Shown here piece by piece: positions 45,964 to 57,392 of a DNA stretch of 64,000 nt. The DNA is taken from NCBI GenBank assembly GCA_015847255.1, contig JADLZK010009214.1, forward strand, positions 1 to 64,000, read 5' to 3'. A model generated the notes under the pieces. It worked only from the letters and a program-made list of their open reading frames with translations, was not told the origin of the DNA and made no database searches. Both the position numbers and the translations under genes were made by a program. How positions within the stretch are numbered: position 1 is the stretch's first letter; every line of letters starts with the position of its first letter. Source of the DNA: Hyparrhenia diplandra. Lineage: Eukaryota > Streptophyta > Magnoliopsida > Poales > Poaceae.

Positions 45964-47481
45964 TGTTGACACTCACTAACGACCAATTCTAAGCGTCAAC
46001 CTGATCAGAAAATCATGAGAGTTTGCATTTCTTACACGCATCTTTATCCAAATAAATCCCTAAACCACACTTTACTTCTAGAATATGCAAGATTGTGCTT
46101 TTGAGCTAATACGCAGGTTGCAAGCACACTTTGGTCGACATAAAATCATAGAAAAATATCAGAGCACACATTCAGGCTCAATTTCACCAAGTGAAGCCCA
46201 AAAATCAAGTTCAGACCACTCAAGACAGGCCGAGACCATCATGGACCAGACAAGGCAGCCCAGGACAGCCCAACCCCCAGCAGTTGGGGGCGGTTGGCGC
46301 CCTGGCCAGGTCGGCCGACCGGCCCATGGGCCTCACCGCCTCCAGTCTGCTACATGGCGCTTTCTCACTGGTCCTCAACGTCGGTTGGCTGTGCAACACC
46401 CCGTGGCTCCCAGCTATAAATACAAGGGAGGGGGTAGAGAATAGAACACACACACACACCACACTTACCTCTCTTACCTTGAGCTTTCTTGCTTAGTCTA
46501 TAGGCTTAGTGGAGTTTAGGAGAAGTCTAGTAGTCATCGAGTCCCTGGAGTTGCTCGAGAGTTCTGGTATCGGTTCATCTCTAGTTCTCTCTTGTAATAT
46601 TCGGTCGTTTGTAATCAAATTAGACTATGGTTACCGATATCCGCTTGAAGTATGTTACGAGTTATCGGATATATGCTTCGTGATCCGGATTTCACCATTA
46701 TCATTCGATGCTTGCATTACATGATCGCTCTGCGCTTGCAATGGTTAACATATTGGCCTTAGAACTCTATCAACTGCTCCAGTATTCATATGTTTGCTCT
46801 AGTGTGATGTCTATCCATCCGGAGGGTGGGGGCTCCGCGCGGAATGCTAGAGTATCGCTTACTAATGTAGACGTGGTGTCTAGATTAGATAAGAGTTGCT
46901 GGATGTCACCCTTTCCCACAGATTGTGAGGTAGCCGGCAGGTGGTGACGACCTCGCTGTCGAGAGCCCTAGTAATCCTCCACGTTCGGATTGGGGGGTAG
47001 GAGGTACATAAAGCCACCTAGGTGAACGGGCTTCTCCCGTCAGCTAGAGCAGTGGTCTCCCTGTTGTGTAGTTTAATCTCTGACAATCTAACCATAAGAT
47101 AGCATAGATATAGCTAGCCTAGCACTTTTGACTCGAGCTCTAACTTCTGCCTTTCTCCCGGCCTATAGCATTTTTGTTATTTATCTCTAAGGTAGTTTGT
47201 GTGTGTGTCACACTACCTCCTACCATGTTATCTATCTTACCCCTGTTTATGCAATGGAATATCTAATCTATATCAAGTTCATTAACTAGCCTATATACTT
47301 TCATTCACCGCCTTCCCTGCGGAAATATAAATGACACCCCGGTATACTCCCGGGTAAAATGCTACAGTGGTATTCCGTGCGCTTGCGGATTTATTCGTGG
47401 TTCATGAAATACCTGCCACCCCACTTGGCGTCTGCGTGCGTCATCATTGTTTCCCAATGGTGACGTTGGTAGGCGCCAACA
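45964..47481 (+). repeat. Element F: solo LTR inserted in E
   Basis: Starts TGTTGACACTCACTAACG and ends taggcgccaaca, 1518 bp. It is flanked by gaagc (45959-45963) and gaggc (47482-47486), a 5-bp duplication with one change. A TATA box TATAAATA lies at 46415-46422. The end phrase gtgcgcttgcggattta resembles the end of the B LTR, so it belongs to a related Ty3 group. Gag of E continues on both sides, and no internal retrotransposon sequence remains, as expected after LTR-LTR recombination. Confidence 0.85.
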
Positions 47482-47489
47482 GAGGCATC

Positions 47490-49150
47490 CTTTTTAGATT
47501 TAAAATTGGATTTTGATGCCTTTGTAGAGGTAGCTTTAGTTTGTTCAAGAATCTCAACTGTCTTAGTTAGCTCATCATTTTGATCTATGATCATATCAAA
47601 TTTTTGGCCAATTCTTTATAATTGTATGATGAGCTAGCCAATTTTTCTTTGAGATCCTTGTTTTTAAAAGTAGTTTTGTTATAGCTTCCTCTTGAGTGCG
47701 AACAAGATCTACAAGTTCATGAAGGGAAGGGCAAGAGTCATCATCACTTACATCGCTATCACTCATACCTTTGGCCATAAGGCAAATGTTTGATGATTTT
47801 GATGATGGCAAGAAGGTACGTGGCTTGTGGTGGATTTCTTCATCACTTGAGCTTGTCATATCAAATCCACCCTTTGCAATGCTTGTAAAGGCCTTCTTGC
47901 TTGCCTTTTCTTTCCTTCTTCATTCGCTTGCGTCTTACTTTCATGAGAGGACAATATTCAATGTAGTGCCCCCTTTTCACCACAACCAAGGCATTCCTTT
48001 TTCTTGTTCTTCTTTCTTTGGTTGTAGCTTATTAATTGCTCCATGGTAGTAGGGACACCCTTGGAGTTGAGCTTCTTGAGTTGCTTGTTGACTCTTCTAA
48101 CAAGTTTCTTGATTTCTTCATTATCATCGGAGGAGCTACAACTTGCTTGATCATCATCATCTTCCTCTTCATCATCATCACTACTTTCTTAACTTGAGCT
48201 TGAAGCTTCACTTGAGCTTGAACTTGAGCTTGATTCTTGTTCTTGAGCTTTCTTGTTGGAAGATTCTTGTTTATCTTCAACTTTCTTCTCCTTTTCTTCC
48301 TTGCTTGATGTACCAACATCTTGAGTTGAAGGAGAAGGTTCTTTTTCAATCTTCATGCTTAGCTCATGAGCAATGATCTTGCTCAATACTTGAGTGGGCT
48401 TCATTTGGCTCAATTTCTTAAACAAGTGGAAGTAGGTGACAATGGCGAGTACTAATCGATCCTTGGGAAGCACTTGGAGGATCTTTCTTGATATGTCCTC
48501 ATCACTCAACTTGGTTAAACCTATTTCATTTAGCTTGTTGACAATAACATTTAAATGTGAGTACATGTCATTAGCTAATTCGTTAGGCAACATTTTAAAG
48601 GAATCGAAAGCCTTTTTGACCAAGAGATATTTTTGCTCCATAATATCTTTCGTGCCTTTGTGGAGCTCTTCGAGTGTGTTCCAAATTTTCGTGTGCATTT
48701 TTTAAGATGGTACACTCTATTGAGCACATCAACGCTAAAGAGATTCTAGAAGAGAATTCGGCGATAGTATTGAAGTGTATTTCTTTTGGAAAAATTAGAT
48801 ATGTACCATTAAAAGATTCAAAAGTTAGATATATACTATTGGACCCACATTTCATTGACTCTGTGAACCCCACACGTCGGTGAGATAGTAATGGTATATA
48901 TCTAACTTTAGAATCTTTTTAATGGTACTTTTTCATCGACCTTTTGTGTGGTTGTTTGGCCGGGATAGGGGTTTCATACCATCCTTTGTCACTCTCCAAA
49001 CACCTAAACCTTTTGCTTCTAGAAAGCATGACATGCAAACATGCCAATAGGGGTAGTTTGTGCCGTCAAAGTGTGGAGGCCTACCGATATCGCTCCTAGT
49101 CTCTTTGGATGTCATTTGCTCGATGGCGGTGAAGCCAAGGGTTCAAGAAT
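47490..49150 (-). pseudogene. Element E: gag N-terminal part with zinc knuckle
   Basis: On the minus strand it starts IGRPPHFDGTNYPYWHVCMS (about 49035-49095), the usual Ty1 gag entry. After the foldback MITE (48803-48928) it resumes with HTKIWNTLEELHKGTKDIME (48636-48695), LLVKKAFDSFKMLPNELAND, LTKLSDEDISRKILQVLPKD and MKPTQVLSKIIAHELSM (UBN2-type domain). A serine/glutamate-rich tail follows (48190-48330), then a CCHC knuckle CLGCGEKGHYIEYC (about 47955-47996) and MAKGMSDSDVSDDDSCPSLH (47715-47775). Frames are mostly kept to 48189, with shifts later. Gag would form the particle. Confidence 0.85.
48803..48928. mobile_element. Foldback MITE in gag of element E
   Basis: Arms 48803-48840 and 48890-48928 are inverted copies (gtaccattaaaagattcaaa against gtaccattaaaaagattcta) with a few differences over nearly 40 bp. 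The loop contains tggacccacatttcattgac and ccacacgtcggtga. It interrupts the gag reading frame. The target duplication is unclear because both flanks are A/T runs. Confidence 0.75.
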
Positions 49151-49157
49151 GAGCCAC

Positions 49158-49169
49158 GGCTCGATACCA
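49158..49169 (-). other. Element E: primer-binding site (initiator tRNA-Met type)
   Basis: On the minus strand the sequence reads tggtatcgagcc, close to TGGTATCAGAGC, the initiator-Met site of Ty1 elements. It lies 10 bases inside the 5' LTR. Confidence 0.8.
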
Positions 49170-49179
49170 ATTGAAAATT

Positions 49180-50624
49180 TGTGACACCCAAAAGGGGGGT
49201 TGAATTAGGAGTTCTAAAAATTCTAAGGCTCAAGCACATATAAAAACCTATTCCAATTTCTATCTAAATGTGCACTAGGATTTTCTATGTGTTGATATCT
49301 CTACCACAACAAAGTTTTCAAGACCGTAGGTTCCAATCCTATAAACTACACAAGGTAATCTAGGAAAGGTAATGCGGAATGTAGGTGCAAGGTAAATGCG
49401 AAGTAAATGAGGTAGAGAATGCAAACTCCCATGATGACAAGGCAATTTTTACTAAGGTATTGGAAAGCAACGCTTTCCACTAATCTTTGTTGTTGGAGCC
49501 CCTCTCAAAGGGAATGCCCGCGCAAGGGGCATAAACTCCCCTGATCGAGTAACTCCGTGGATAGCCGCATGCCCCTTCCCCACGCGCGCAAGTGGGTCTC
49601 CACCTTGCCTCTCTCGGATGCTCCCCGCCGCTTCTCTATTCGGTAGAGCTTTTGGCAACTCACCGTGGGCCTCTCCTCCCACTTACAACTCGAGGCGGCC
49701 TCTCCGGAAACTCGGTTGGAGGGTCTCGCAAGACTTTCTTACTGCCTACTCACCCTTCTTGGTGTGCGCAAGCACCGATACAAAGGAGGTGTGCAAACCT
49801 CACCTAACTCTAGGCTAATCCCTAAAGCAATGTGCTAAGAGGCCTAAACTTGCACTAATCAAGACCTAAGCCTTATGCTAATTGCCTAAATCTTCTCTTG
49901 AGCACTTTGGTGGCTAGAGCACTTGTGTGAATGTGAAATGCAAGCCAACAGCTTCTCCAAGCTCTAACACACACGAAATGGCCGGGCATATGGTGTATAT
50001 ATAGCCACAACCGAGAAACTAGCCATTGCAACTCACATACCGCAATTCAAATACGATCAACTAATTCGGTTGTGCGGATGTGGTCCGACGAATGAATCGG
50101 TCAAGCCCACACAAACCAACATCACCGGCGATTCGGTGACTACTTCCATGGACATGACCGAATGAGCCGGTCATTCCAGAGCCGATGTTTTTCTTCCACC
50201 CCACCGACATAGATTCGGTGATCTCTTGAGATGTGCATGACCGAATGAATCGTCGGGCAAAGAGCTTCTACTTCGCTTGTCCTCGCTCACCGATTGATTC
50301 GGTGGTGTCTTCGTGTACATGATCGAATGAATTAGTCATTACAGAGATGCCCTTCTTCTTGTCAGGGCCACCGATTGATTCGGTCCCTTCCTTTGTACAT
50401 GACCGAATGGATTGGTCAATTGGTTCGGTCAATGTTCTGCGCTTGTTTTACTTTGTTTCTTCGTGAGTCTTTTATACTTGATCATTTGAATGGCTTCCAT
50501 TACATCCTTGGAACCTAATAGACACCTTCAAAGTATAAATTAACAAACACATTAGTCCCAATGATTATGTTGTTATTTAATAACCAAAATCACAAACAAT
50601 GGCTTAGGGGCCATTTTCCTTACA
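49180..50624 (-). repeat. Element E: right (5') LTR with palindrome array
   Basis: From tgtgacaccc at 49180 to ttttccttaca at 50624, so on the coding strand it begins TGTAAGGAAAATGG and ends GGGTGTCACA, 1445 bp. The palindrome array (accgaatgaatcggt and variants) occupies about 50070-50420, with fewer intact copies than in the left LTR. The TATA-like box is at 49995-50004 on the minus strand. Confidence 0.9.
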
Positions 50625-51077
50625 CTACGGACCGGGGAGCTCCACCTCGCCCGACCCGGGGCGGGGCTCGGCTGTGCCCGACTTCGCCGTCACGGGCCCC
50701 ACGAGGGCCCACGTTGCAGCCAACCACTACGGAAAGGGAAGAATGGGCGCAGAGTCAAACCTTCCGATGTCATAACGAGGCGGGTAAGCCCCGATGTGCC
50801 CTGGCGAAAGTGACGAGCCGGGACGAGGAGGGCGCCACGGCGCACATGGCCTTGAGCGAGGGGGCATTGTTCTACGCGCCACTGGGGCGGTTCCATCAGG
50901 AACCCGTTGACCTGTACCACACCGGATGACGCCCACACGCGGCGTCAAGAGCAGATAGGGCGCGACATGAGCACGCCCTCATCGCCATCTACAGGACCGA
51001 CGGGATCCACGTGAGGAGGAGAAGACCGCGGGGATCTCGGAGACCCCTTCCTCCTCCTCCTCCTCCTCCTCCTCCTC

Positions 51078-51126
<49 letters not shown>

Positions 51127-51414
51127 TAAACCTGCTCCTCCCCTTGGGCTATAAAAGGAGGAGGGGGCCCCTCGCAAAAAGGGGACTCAATCCGACTCGA
51201 CTCAATTCATTCTACTCCACTCGACTTCACCCTCGAGACTTGGGAAACTCTCCCTCTCTCGCCTATTTGTAACCCCTACTGCAAACCAAGCAAAGTAACA
51301 TGAGTAGCAACAAAGACAACGAACCGGACGTAAAGGGACATTCAGCCCGAACCAAGATAAAATCCTTGTGTCCTCTTTGCTTACCATCCTTGCCGGATCT
51401 TAAACTAACACATG
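50625..51414 (+). repeat. Element G: fragment of a GC-rich Ty3 LTR
   Basis: The sequence has a TATA box TATAAAA at 51150-51156 followed by actcaatccgactcgact, cgagacttgggaaactctcc and ttgtaacccctactgcaa, a layout like the R/U5 part of the C LTR (gagacttgggagccctctcc there). The fragment starts at the E border and ends near 51414 in ggatcttaaac. Neither LTR end is present. E therefore inserted into G. Confidence 0.6.
51050..51123. repeat. Compound microsatellite (CCT)n(CT)n
   Basis: About 11 CCT units (51050-51083) run directly into about 20 CT units (to 51123), just 27 bases before the TATA box of fragment G. Pyrimidine tracts of this kind are common in grass promoters and LTRs. Confidence 0.95.
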
Positions 51415-52026
51415 GATACATTTCTTTTTTTATATTGATAATTTTGAATCTTAAATTTAATATTTGCACATGAAAATGGTCTCAAATGAAAAATGTTTCA
51501 ACTATAGAGTTTTAGATATCATCGAGGTCTTGTTAGTAGTATAGATTATATATAATTTACATTACCAATGTTTTGATCCCTCGCTGCCCCCATAAAACCT
51601 AATTCGGATGACCTTTCTTCAAGCATCCATAACCAAGCACACGGACTCGAAAGTGATTTTTTATTCAACGAGATATCAAACAAAAAAAATTACATCCGTT
51701 TTTCCCCAACTTTTACGCCATAAGAAAGAAACATCTATAAAACATAATTGAATAAATTATAAATAATACATACTGAACCATCATAATAAAACAAGACATA
51801 GTAGGAATGTAAACAAAAAATAACAAACTATTGACTCATACTTGATATTGAACCAAATCAAATAGACTACTAACAGTGCGTATATGAACTAACATTACAC
51901 AAGCAGCAGACCTCTCGACACAAAAAAAGCTCTTCACACCATTATATACCATACATCAAAATTTACTACTGCGACAACATCATAGACCAAGAGTGTATAA
52001 TAGCCACAATCCTCAATTCAATTCAT
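51415..52026. other. AT-rich DNA without recognised features
   Basis: No frame, terminal repeat or known family could be recognised here. The sequence is AT-rich and sits between LTR fragment G and a LINE fragment. Confidence 0.4.
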
Positions 52027-52775
52027 GTACTTCCTATGATTTATAGTGATCATTGTCCGATTTTATGTGTTTTGGATTCTAACATCAGAAAACCACCGAG
52101 ACGGTTTTGTTTTGAGAATTGGTGGCTTCTTGAGCAGGATTCCAGCAAACTACAGTGCAGGCTTGGAAACAATCTAACCTTCAGCCCATGCGTCGGCGCA
52201 CCAAGCAGTTGGCACCGAATTTGCGCTAGTGGGTAAAGAAGAAAAAACCCATCAATCATCAAATCTAAGACATAGAGCAGCAACTCCATACCATCCAAAG
52301 TTCCACTCCAGGCACTGCAAACCACAATAGAGAACAAATCCTCACCCAAACACATGCTAAGCTTTCGGATCAACCCACATAATACTATAGGCAGCGTGCT
52401 AAGAAACTTTGGGGCACTGGTGGAGATAGTAATACAAAGTTCTTTCAGTTAGCGTGCACCAAGCGTAGAAGGAGGAATAGAATCACTTATCTTCAACTTC
52501 CTACTGGAAACACAAACAGTCCACAAGAAATAGCTCAAGCTTTTTTGCACTACTACCAAACCTTATTCACATCGATCACGCACATTCCAGCCAAGAGGTC
52601 CACCACACACATCAGGTAACAATTATGGATGATTTCACTAACTCTATTTAAGCTACCTACTGAATGTTGGCAGATACTTAAAAGAGATGAGATCATCTAC
52701 GCTTCAGGACCGGATGGTCTAAATGCAGCCTTCTACTACAAGAATGCATGGCCATGGATTAAGCATACAAAAGCA
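52027..52775 (+). mobile_element. LINE fragment: end of endonuclease and pre-RT connector
   Basis: MIYSDHCPILCVLDS (52036-52080) keeps the SDH-type endonuclease motif, followed by RRFCFENWWLLEQDS (52099-52143). After a degraded stretch, AKKLWGTGGDSNTKFFQLAC (52396-52455), RRRNRITYLQLPTGN and IAQAFLHYYQTLFTS (52531-52575) give the connector, then ASGPDGLNAAFYYKNAWPWI (52705-52760). The sequence stops there. It is a different, less complete copy of the LINE type at 14583-18964 (compare FENWWLLDDDF there). Possibly truncated by the Ty1 relic that follows. Confidence 0.8.
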
Positions 52776-52929
52776 TCTATCTTTGCAGTTGATAGTTGAT
52801 AGATGTAGTAATTGCATATATTTATATGATCACTTGGTTTGGCATATTTGTGAAGCTTCGGAAAGGAGTTCACATACGCAACCCTCATACATAAAATCAC
52901 AATATAAATTGTATATTGCTTAAGTCAAT

Positions 52930-54000
52930 ATATGGCTTAAAGCGATTAAGTCGAATTTGTTACAATCGACTTTGTGTGTATTCCTTAAACTTAAGGGATA
53001 CAAGATTGATTACACGCAGGTGTTCATTTTGATGTCCTTGATTGGACTTCATAGTCTCATATGGTGATCAATAATCTTGACATCATTAGTAATGAACACA
53101 CATTGATAGCGCGTGGTAATCTAAAGACGGAGTATAAGATGGAAGATACAGACTAAACCAATATTTTATTTTGTGTTTATGATCTAAGCATCTTCTCTCA
53201 AGGATTTGTACAAAGCTATCTATATCCAAATCATATTGAGCGATTCAATACGAAGGTATCCTATGGTTGTTCTACCTCAAGAAGAGAGAAAAATTATTTT
53301 ATACCATAGTGATTGAGATGAGATAATAGGACATATGGTTCATTATCTCCGTGCTATTGATGCGTTAATAAGTCTTGCAAAAGGTTCCCAGCCGGATATT
53401 ATTTTTGCAAAGATTTGCTATACAGTAGTAGCGGTACTCCAACCAAATATTGGTAGTTTGGAGTTAAAAGTATCTTTTGATACTCAAATAGCACATGTGA
53501 TCTTGGTATAATCCATGATCCAATTATGTGGATATAATGATTCTAGTTATCTCTAAGATTCCAAATTCAGATCATTGAAAGGCTTAATGTACATATAGAA
53601 AGATCATTTTGTGATAGTTTTTAACTAGATATTTAATGGTCAATTCCACTAATCATTCTGATATTGTATGCACAAAGCTTCACATGAATGTGTAGCTTTA
53701 TAGAATGATATATCACATACTGAAGTTATGTGGTGTTGATTCTATTGAATCAATAGTCATTACCTATAAAGGTAATACAACTTGTGTTGTGAAGATAAAG
53801 ACAAGTTATACTTAGTGTAATATTTTTGCACTAAGATGGTTCTGTTCCATAGGGAATATGGACTTATGAACATTTGCAAACTAAGTGATGTGATATCTCG
53901 CTGAGATATTCACAGAGTCTACCATACTCTATATTTCTTATGTGTTGAGTGCATTGGTATGAATTTACTTTGAGATTTGCAAATATCAGGGGGAGAGTCT
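52930..54000 (+). pseudogene. Decayed Ty1 (copia) reverse transcriptase / RNase H
   Basis: Scattered blocks in several frames follow the Ty1 pol order: LKTEYKMEDTD (53113-53146, cf. the KMKDLG block), SYLYPNHIERFNTKVSYGC (53215-53270, cf. the HQSNY...F block), HYLRAIDALI plus PDIIFA (53341-53410, cf. YLSAIGALMYLA), STNHSDIV (about 53640-53665), LYRMIYHILKLCGVDSIES (53697-53753) and GNTTCVVKIKTSY (53770-53810, cf. the YEDNAAC RNase H block). Many stops. The frame ends near a gggggagag purine tract at 53989. Assignment rests on ordered similarity and is not from one intact frame. Confidence 0.7.
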
Positions 54001-54030
54001 CTGAATAGTAACTTGTTACAAACATCATAT

Positions 54031-54305
54031 TGTACTCTTTTCTTTCTATGAGTTTTCCCTTGGGGTTTCTCATATAAAGTGTTTAATGAGGCAATATCAA
54101 CACAAGGTCATGTCATATCATCCATCTTTCCCCATGGGGTTTTTGGTGGATGATACTCGTACATAACATGCATTGTACTCTTTTCTTTATGTGAGTTTTC
54201 CCTTTGAGGTTTCTCATATAAAGTTTTTGATGAGGCAATGCCAACACAAAGCTATATGCTATATCATCTATTTTTCCCACAAGGGTTTTAGAAGATGATA
54301 TTTGA
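54031..54305 (+). repeat. Tandem duplication of about 143 bp in the Ty1 relic
   Basis: Unit starts tgtactcttttcttt at 54031 and 54174; both copies contain gagttttccct, ggtttctcatataaag and tgaggcaat. Beyond it, ttttcccatagggtttt-like phrases continue singly at about 54463 and 54547. The tract lies between RNase H and the 3' LTR. Confidence 0.75.
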
Positions 54306-54653
54306 AGCATATTGACCATACGGTCAAGGTGTTATTAGACTAAGACTTTGGGTTTGTGCGAAGGGTCTACTAACATTGGTAATTGTATATTATGGTGTTT
54401 CTTCTTATTTTGCCACTGGGTTTTAAGGAGTTTTTGCCTGGTATACTGGTATTACTTTGGTATTTCCCATAGGGTTTTTTCAAAGATTCTTCTCATATTT
54501 TTCCTGAAAGGTTTTTGGAGGAGCTATATATTATATCGCATCTCCTGATTTTTCCCATAGGGGTTTTAAGGAGTTATTCGATTGATTACAAAACCACAAG
54601 AAGAGCAAATTGATTATAAGACCACAAGAAGAAGAAAAATTGATCAAGGGGAG

Positions 54654-54894
54654 TGTTATGAAGAAATTAGAACTAGTGATCAATTTTTGTAATAGTTAAT
54701 TAGATTAGTCATTAGGCGGTTACCTTTCATGAAAGGGCCATCACGAAAAGGGCCAATCCATGAAAGGGCCAACTCACGAAACGCCAACTCCAAGGGCCAA
54801 TCCCAAGGGACACCATGCCCTTTGAACTTGTATATATATATGTAATCAATCCCATCAATGAGAATCAATCATTCCTTTAATTCTACTCTCAACA
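54654..54894 (+). repeat. Short 3' LTR of the Ty1 relic
   Basis: Starts TGTTATGAAGAAATTAG after the purine tract gatcaaggggag and ends ttctactctcaaca, 241 bp. It contains three gaaagggcca-like repeats (54730-54775) and a TATATATA run at 54832. The short TGTTA...CAACA LTR fits the Tork group of Ty1 elements. No 5' LTR was found, so the element is 5'-truncated. Confidence 0.75.
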
Positions 54895-55690
54895 GAAAGG
54901 TCGCATTTGCATTCAAATGTATGATATTGAAGCTAATATTGTCACATAGTAAATTAATAGCATTAATAGATGAATAGATGTAACTTGTAACACATTTAGT
55001 GTGAACATAGTAGTGGATCCTAAAATTGGATTTTCATAAATATCGTATAAAAACAGATACCAACAACCATGGACAGTCTGAAACTCGTGCCCACAAAAGA
55101 AACAACAAAACTTAGCTACAACGGCTAGGCATCCAATAATGTTTTTCGAATCCACAGTAGTTATAATGAAATAACGGTCAACATTATAATGAACTATGGT
55201 GCAACCGGTCTCTCGGTTAACATAGTTCGACGGGCACCAAAGATGCTAATCATTCAACCGAAAGACATTGTATAAATTACTCTCCTGGTCCAAACATGTA
55301 GGACCAAACAGCTAGCTGCTGCTTCCCGAAGGAGCACACGCTTCAATAATCAAATCGAAATTGATTATCGTACCTTCATCCGTCACGCTCCAACCTCCAA
55401 TAATCAAATCGTAATTGAAATCATCGTACCTTCGTCCTTTAAACTTTTTCTTTTATTTTTTGCTTCATATACTATTTGAAGATAATCTGACACTAGCCGC
55501 CTTCGTCCATTAGCATCGTTTTTTCTTACTAAATGATCAATCTTTTTATGTGTTAATTATAGTGTGAATAGGATTCGGGTTTTTGTTCTCCATGTTACTT
55601 GGACGATGCAAGGCTCATTAAAAGAAAGGAAAGAAAATAACCAAAAATTTACTAACGAACTGTCAGCACAACTATCTATCGGTGCCACCA
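54895..55690. other. Non-coding DNA with a 56-bp tandem repeat
   Basis: No gene recognised. Two copies of tcaataatcaaatcg(a/t)aattga followed by tatcgtaccttc lie at about 55343-55380 and 55399-55437. Everything else looks like low-copy intergenic DNA. Confidence 0.5.
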
Positions 55691-55699
55691 GTGTTTCAC

Positions 55700-55824
55700 G
55701 GATTGAGATTCAGTGACATACGTTACGTGACTTAAAAGTCACGTAATGTGTGGGCCCACAGATTTCGGGCCCACACGTCGGTGACTTTTAAGTCACGTAA
55801 CGTCCCGTCACTGAATCGCGTCTC
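55700..55824. mobile_element. Mutator-like MITE with 9-bp target duplication
   Basis: Arms gattcagtgac...cgttacgtgacttaaaagtcac and their inverted copy make a stem of nearly 50 bp with few mismatches. The 9-mer gtgtttcac flanks both sides (55691-55699 and 55825-55833), the signature of Mutator superfamily insertion. The loop holds gtgggcccac and ccacacgtcggtga. 125 bp, non-coding. Confidence 0.9.
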
Positions 55825-55994
55825 GTGTTTCACCACCCCTAGTAACGACGGAGAGGCCTTTTACGGTGCACAATACTACCACTTATAGCTAAGAGGTAGA
55901 GGAAGGTTCAACTATGCTGTGTTATGTCTGTTTGTGGAGACTTGAGTGCATCAACAGGTGCACCGTACCGCATCCATCTAATTTTCAATAGATG

Positions 55995-56224
55995 CTCTAT
56001 CCATTTCAAAATGTAATACCTCAGTCAAACTTTGACAAAGTTTACATAAAAAATACAACATCATTTTCATTATCAAATTAATTAGTTTTACTTAATCCAC
56101 CATAAAACATATCTTGATAGTGCATTTATTTAGTAGTGTACATGCTAAAATATTTTTTATAAAGTTTGAGAAGTTTGACTTAAAAGAAGCTGAAATAGCA
56201 TCGTAAAATTTGAAACCGATAGAG
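55995..56224. mobile_element. Stowaway-like MITE, worn
   Basis: Left end ctctatccatttcaaaatg and right end, inverted, ctctatcggtttcaaatttt match well. TA follows the right end and TG precedes the left, so one TA of the target is changed. Length and AT-rich interior fit Stowaway. Confidence 0.65.
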
Positions 56225-57384
56225 TATTAATACCTAATCCAACGCCTCGATCATATTCCTTTTGTAGAAAATAAGCCTGAGGTTCGGAGCTTTCCACCCT
56301 CCCTCCTGCTTTGTTCATTTCCCTCTTATTAATGGTACCTCCAGTGCTTAGGTATAGACCAGCCCAGCCGGCTTAGCCGAATGTGGTCACTTTGCTAGTC
56401 CAGATGCATGCTCAAGCTATCTAGAGTGCTACCATCTTTGTTTCATAATATTTTGGCATATGATGGTTTCTGTGCTGTTTCCAACAGACCTTAATTGAAA
56501 TGTGTGGATATTGGAGGGGAAACCTTGATGATGTGAAATAGTTAAGACAGATTTGTATCTCATTTCAAATAAAACTTGTAAATATAGTACAGTGATTAAT
56601 TTCTCTCTGATTTTTTAAGCTTAGTTTTCTTATTCTATGCGAAATGATATATGGTAACCAAATCTTAGGAAATCGGGAGAGAGTATGTAACTATATCTTT
56701 ATGAACGGCTTTTTTAAAAGGAGTAGGATCCATGGTTAGGTAGTTTATCAGTCACAATGTTTTCTTTGTGAAGCAGAGGATATAAGACATTGAAATAAGC
56801 AAGAATGCAGATGCTGACCAATAATGTTCTACGGCAATATTATATATAGACCCGTTTTGCACAAGACTCGACAGCCGAACACCATTTCTTTTCTAGCTCT
56901 TCCATAGATCCATTGTCGAGTGGATCCCCTGTGGATCATGATCGAGGGCATTCCATAGCTCTAGAAATGAGATATTTTTGGGTTTCATTGAAATTGCTGC
57001 CTTTGACATTCACATCTTGATTGTTACCTGCACTTTGAGTAGCTTTCTTAAGTGATTATTCTTGCTATTTTAGTTCGATCTTCAATCAATGTTATCATAT
57101 TTACTATTTTCAGCGGTGACCACTATCGTTTTGTCCAGAGATTATCACAGTAAAATGCTCCTTCTTGTTCTCCGGTGCGCTGGTATGAATAACACTGCAT
57201 ATATATTGGAAAAATACATTTTGTCAACAAATAACAATCACAAGTCCCTCAAAAGAACTACTGAAAAGCTGAACTTTTGAAAAACTAATGTCACACGTAC
57301 AACAGCTACAGAACTGAGAACACAGGGGCTAATAATAAACCGCTCATGGATTATTTATTCAGAAATATTATCACCACAGATTTG
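56225..57384. other. Intergenic DNA without recognised features
   Basis: No open frame with family resemblance and no terminal repeats were found. It lies between two foldback elements. Confidence 0.4.
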
Positions 57385-57392
57385 ATTTAAAA

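Larger units (their letters stand above)
43266..50624 (-). mobile_element. Element E: SIRE-like Ty1 retrotransposon, gag-only
   Basis: Minus orientation is shown by the right LTR (49180-50624) being followed on its left by a primer site (complement of ggctcgatacca) and gag, and by the polypurine-like aaaaagcgggagat next to the left LTR. The left LTR keeps only its outer-to-internal 748 bp because B entered it. Internal sequence encodes gag in pieces but no protease, integrase, RT or RNase H. It hosts two MITEs and a solo LTR. The right flank ctacg is in LTR fragment G, and the left duplication is missing. Confidence 0.85.

Noticed and set aside
50989..51177. Glycine/arginine-rich minus-strand open frame
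   Set aside because: It is the translation of the (CCT)n(CT)n microsatellite.
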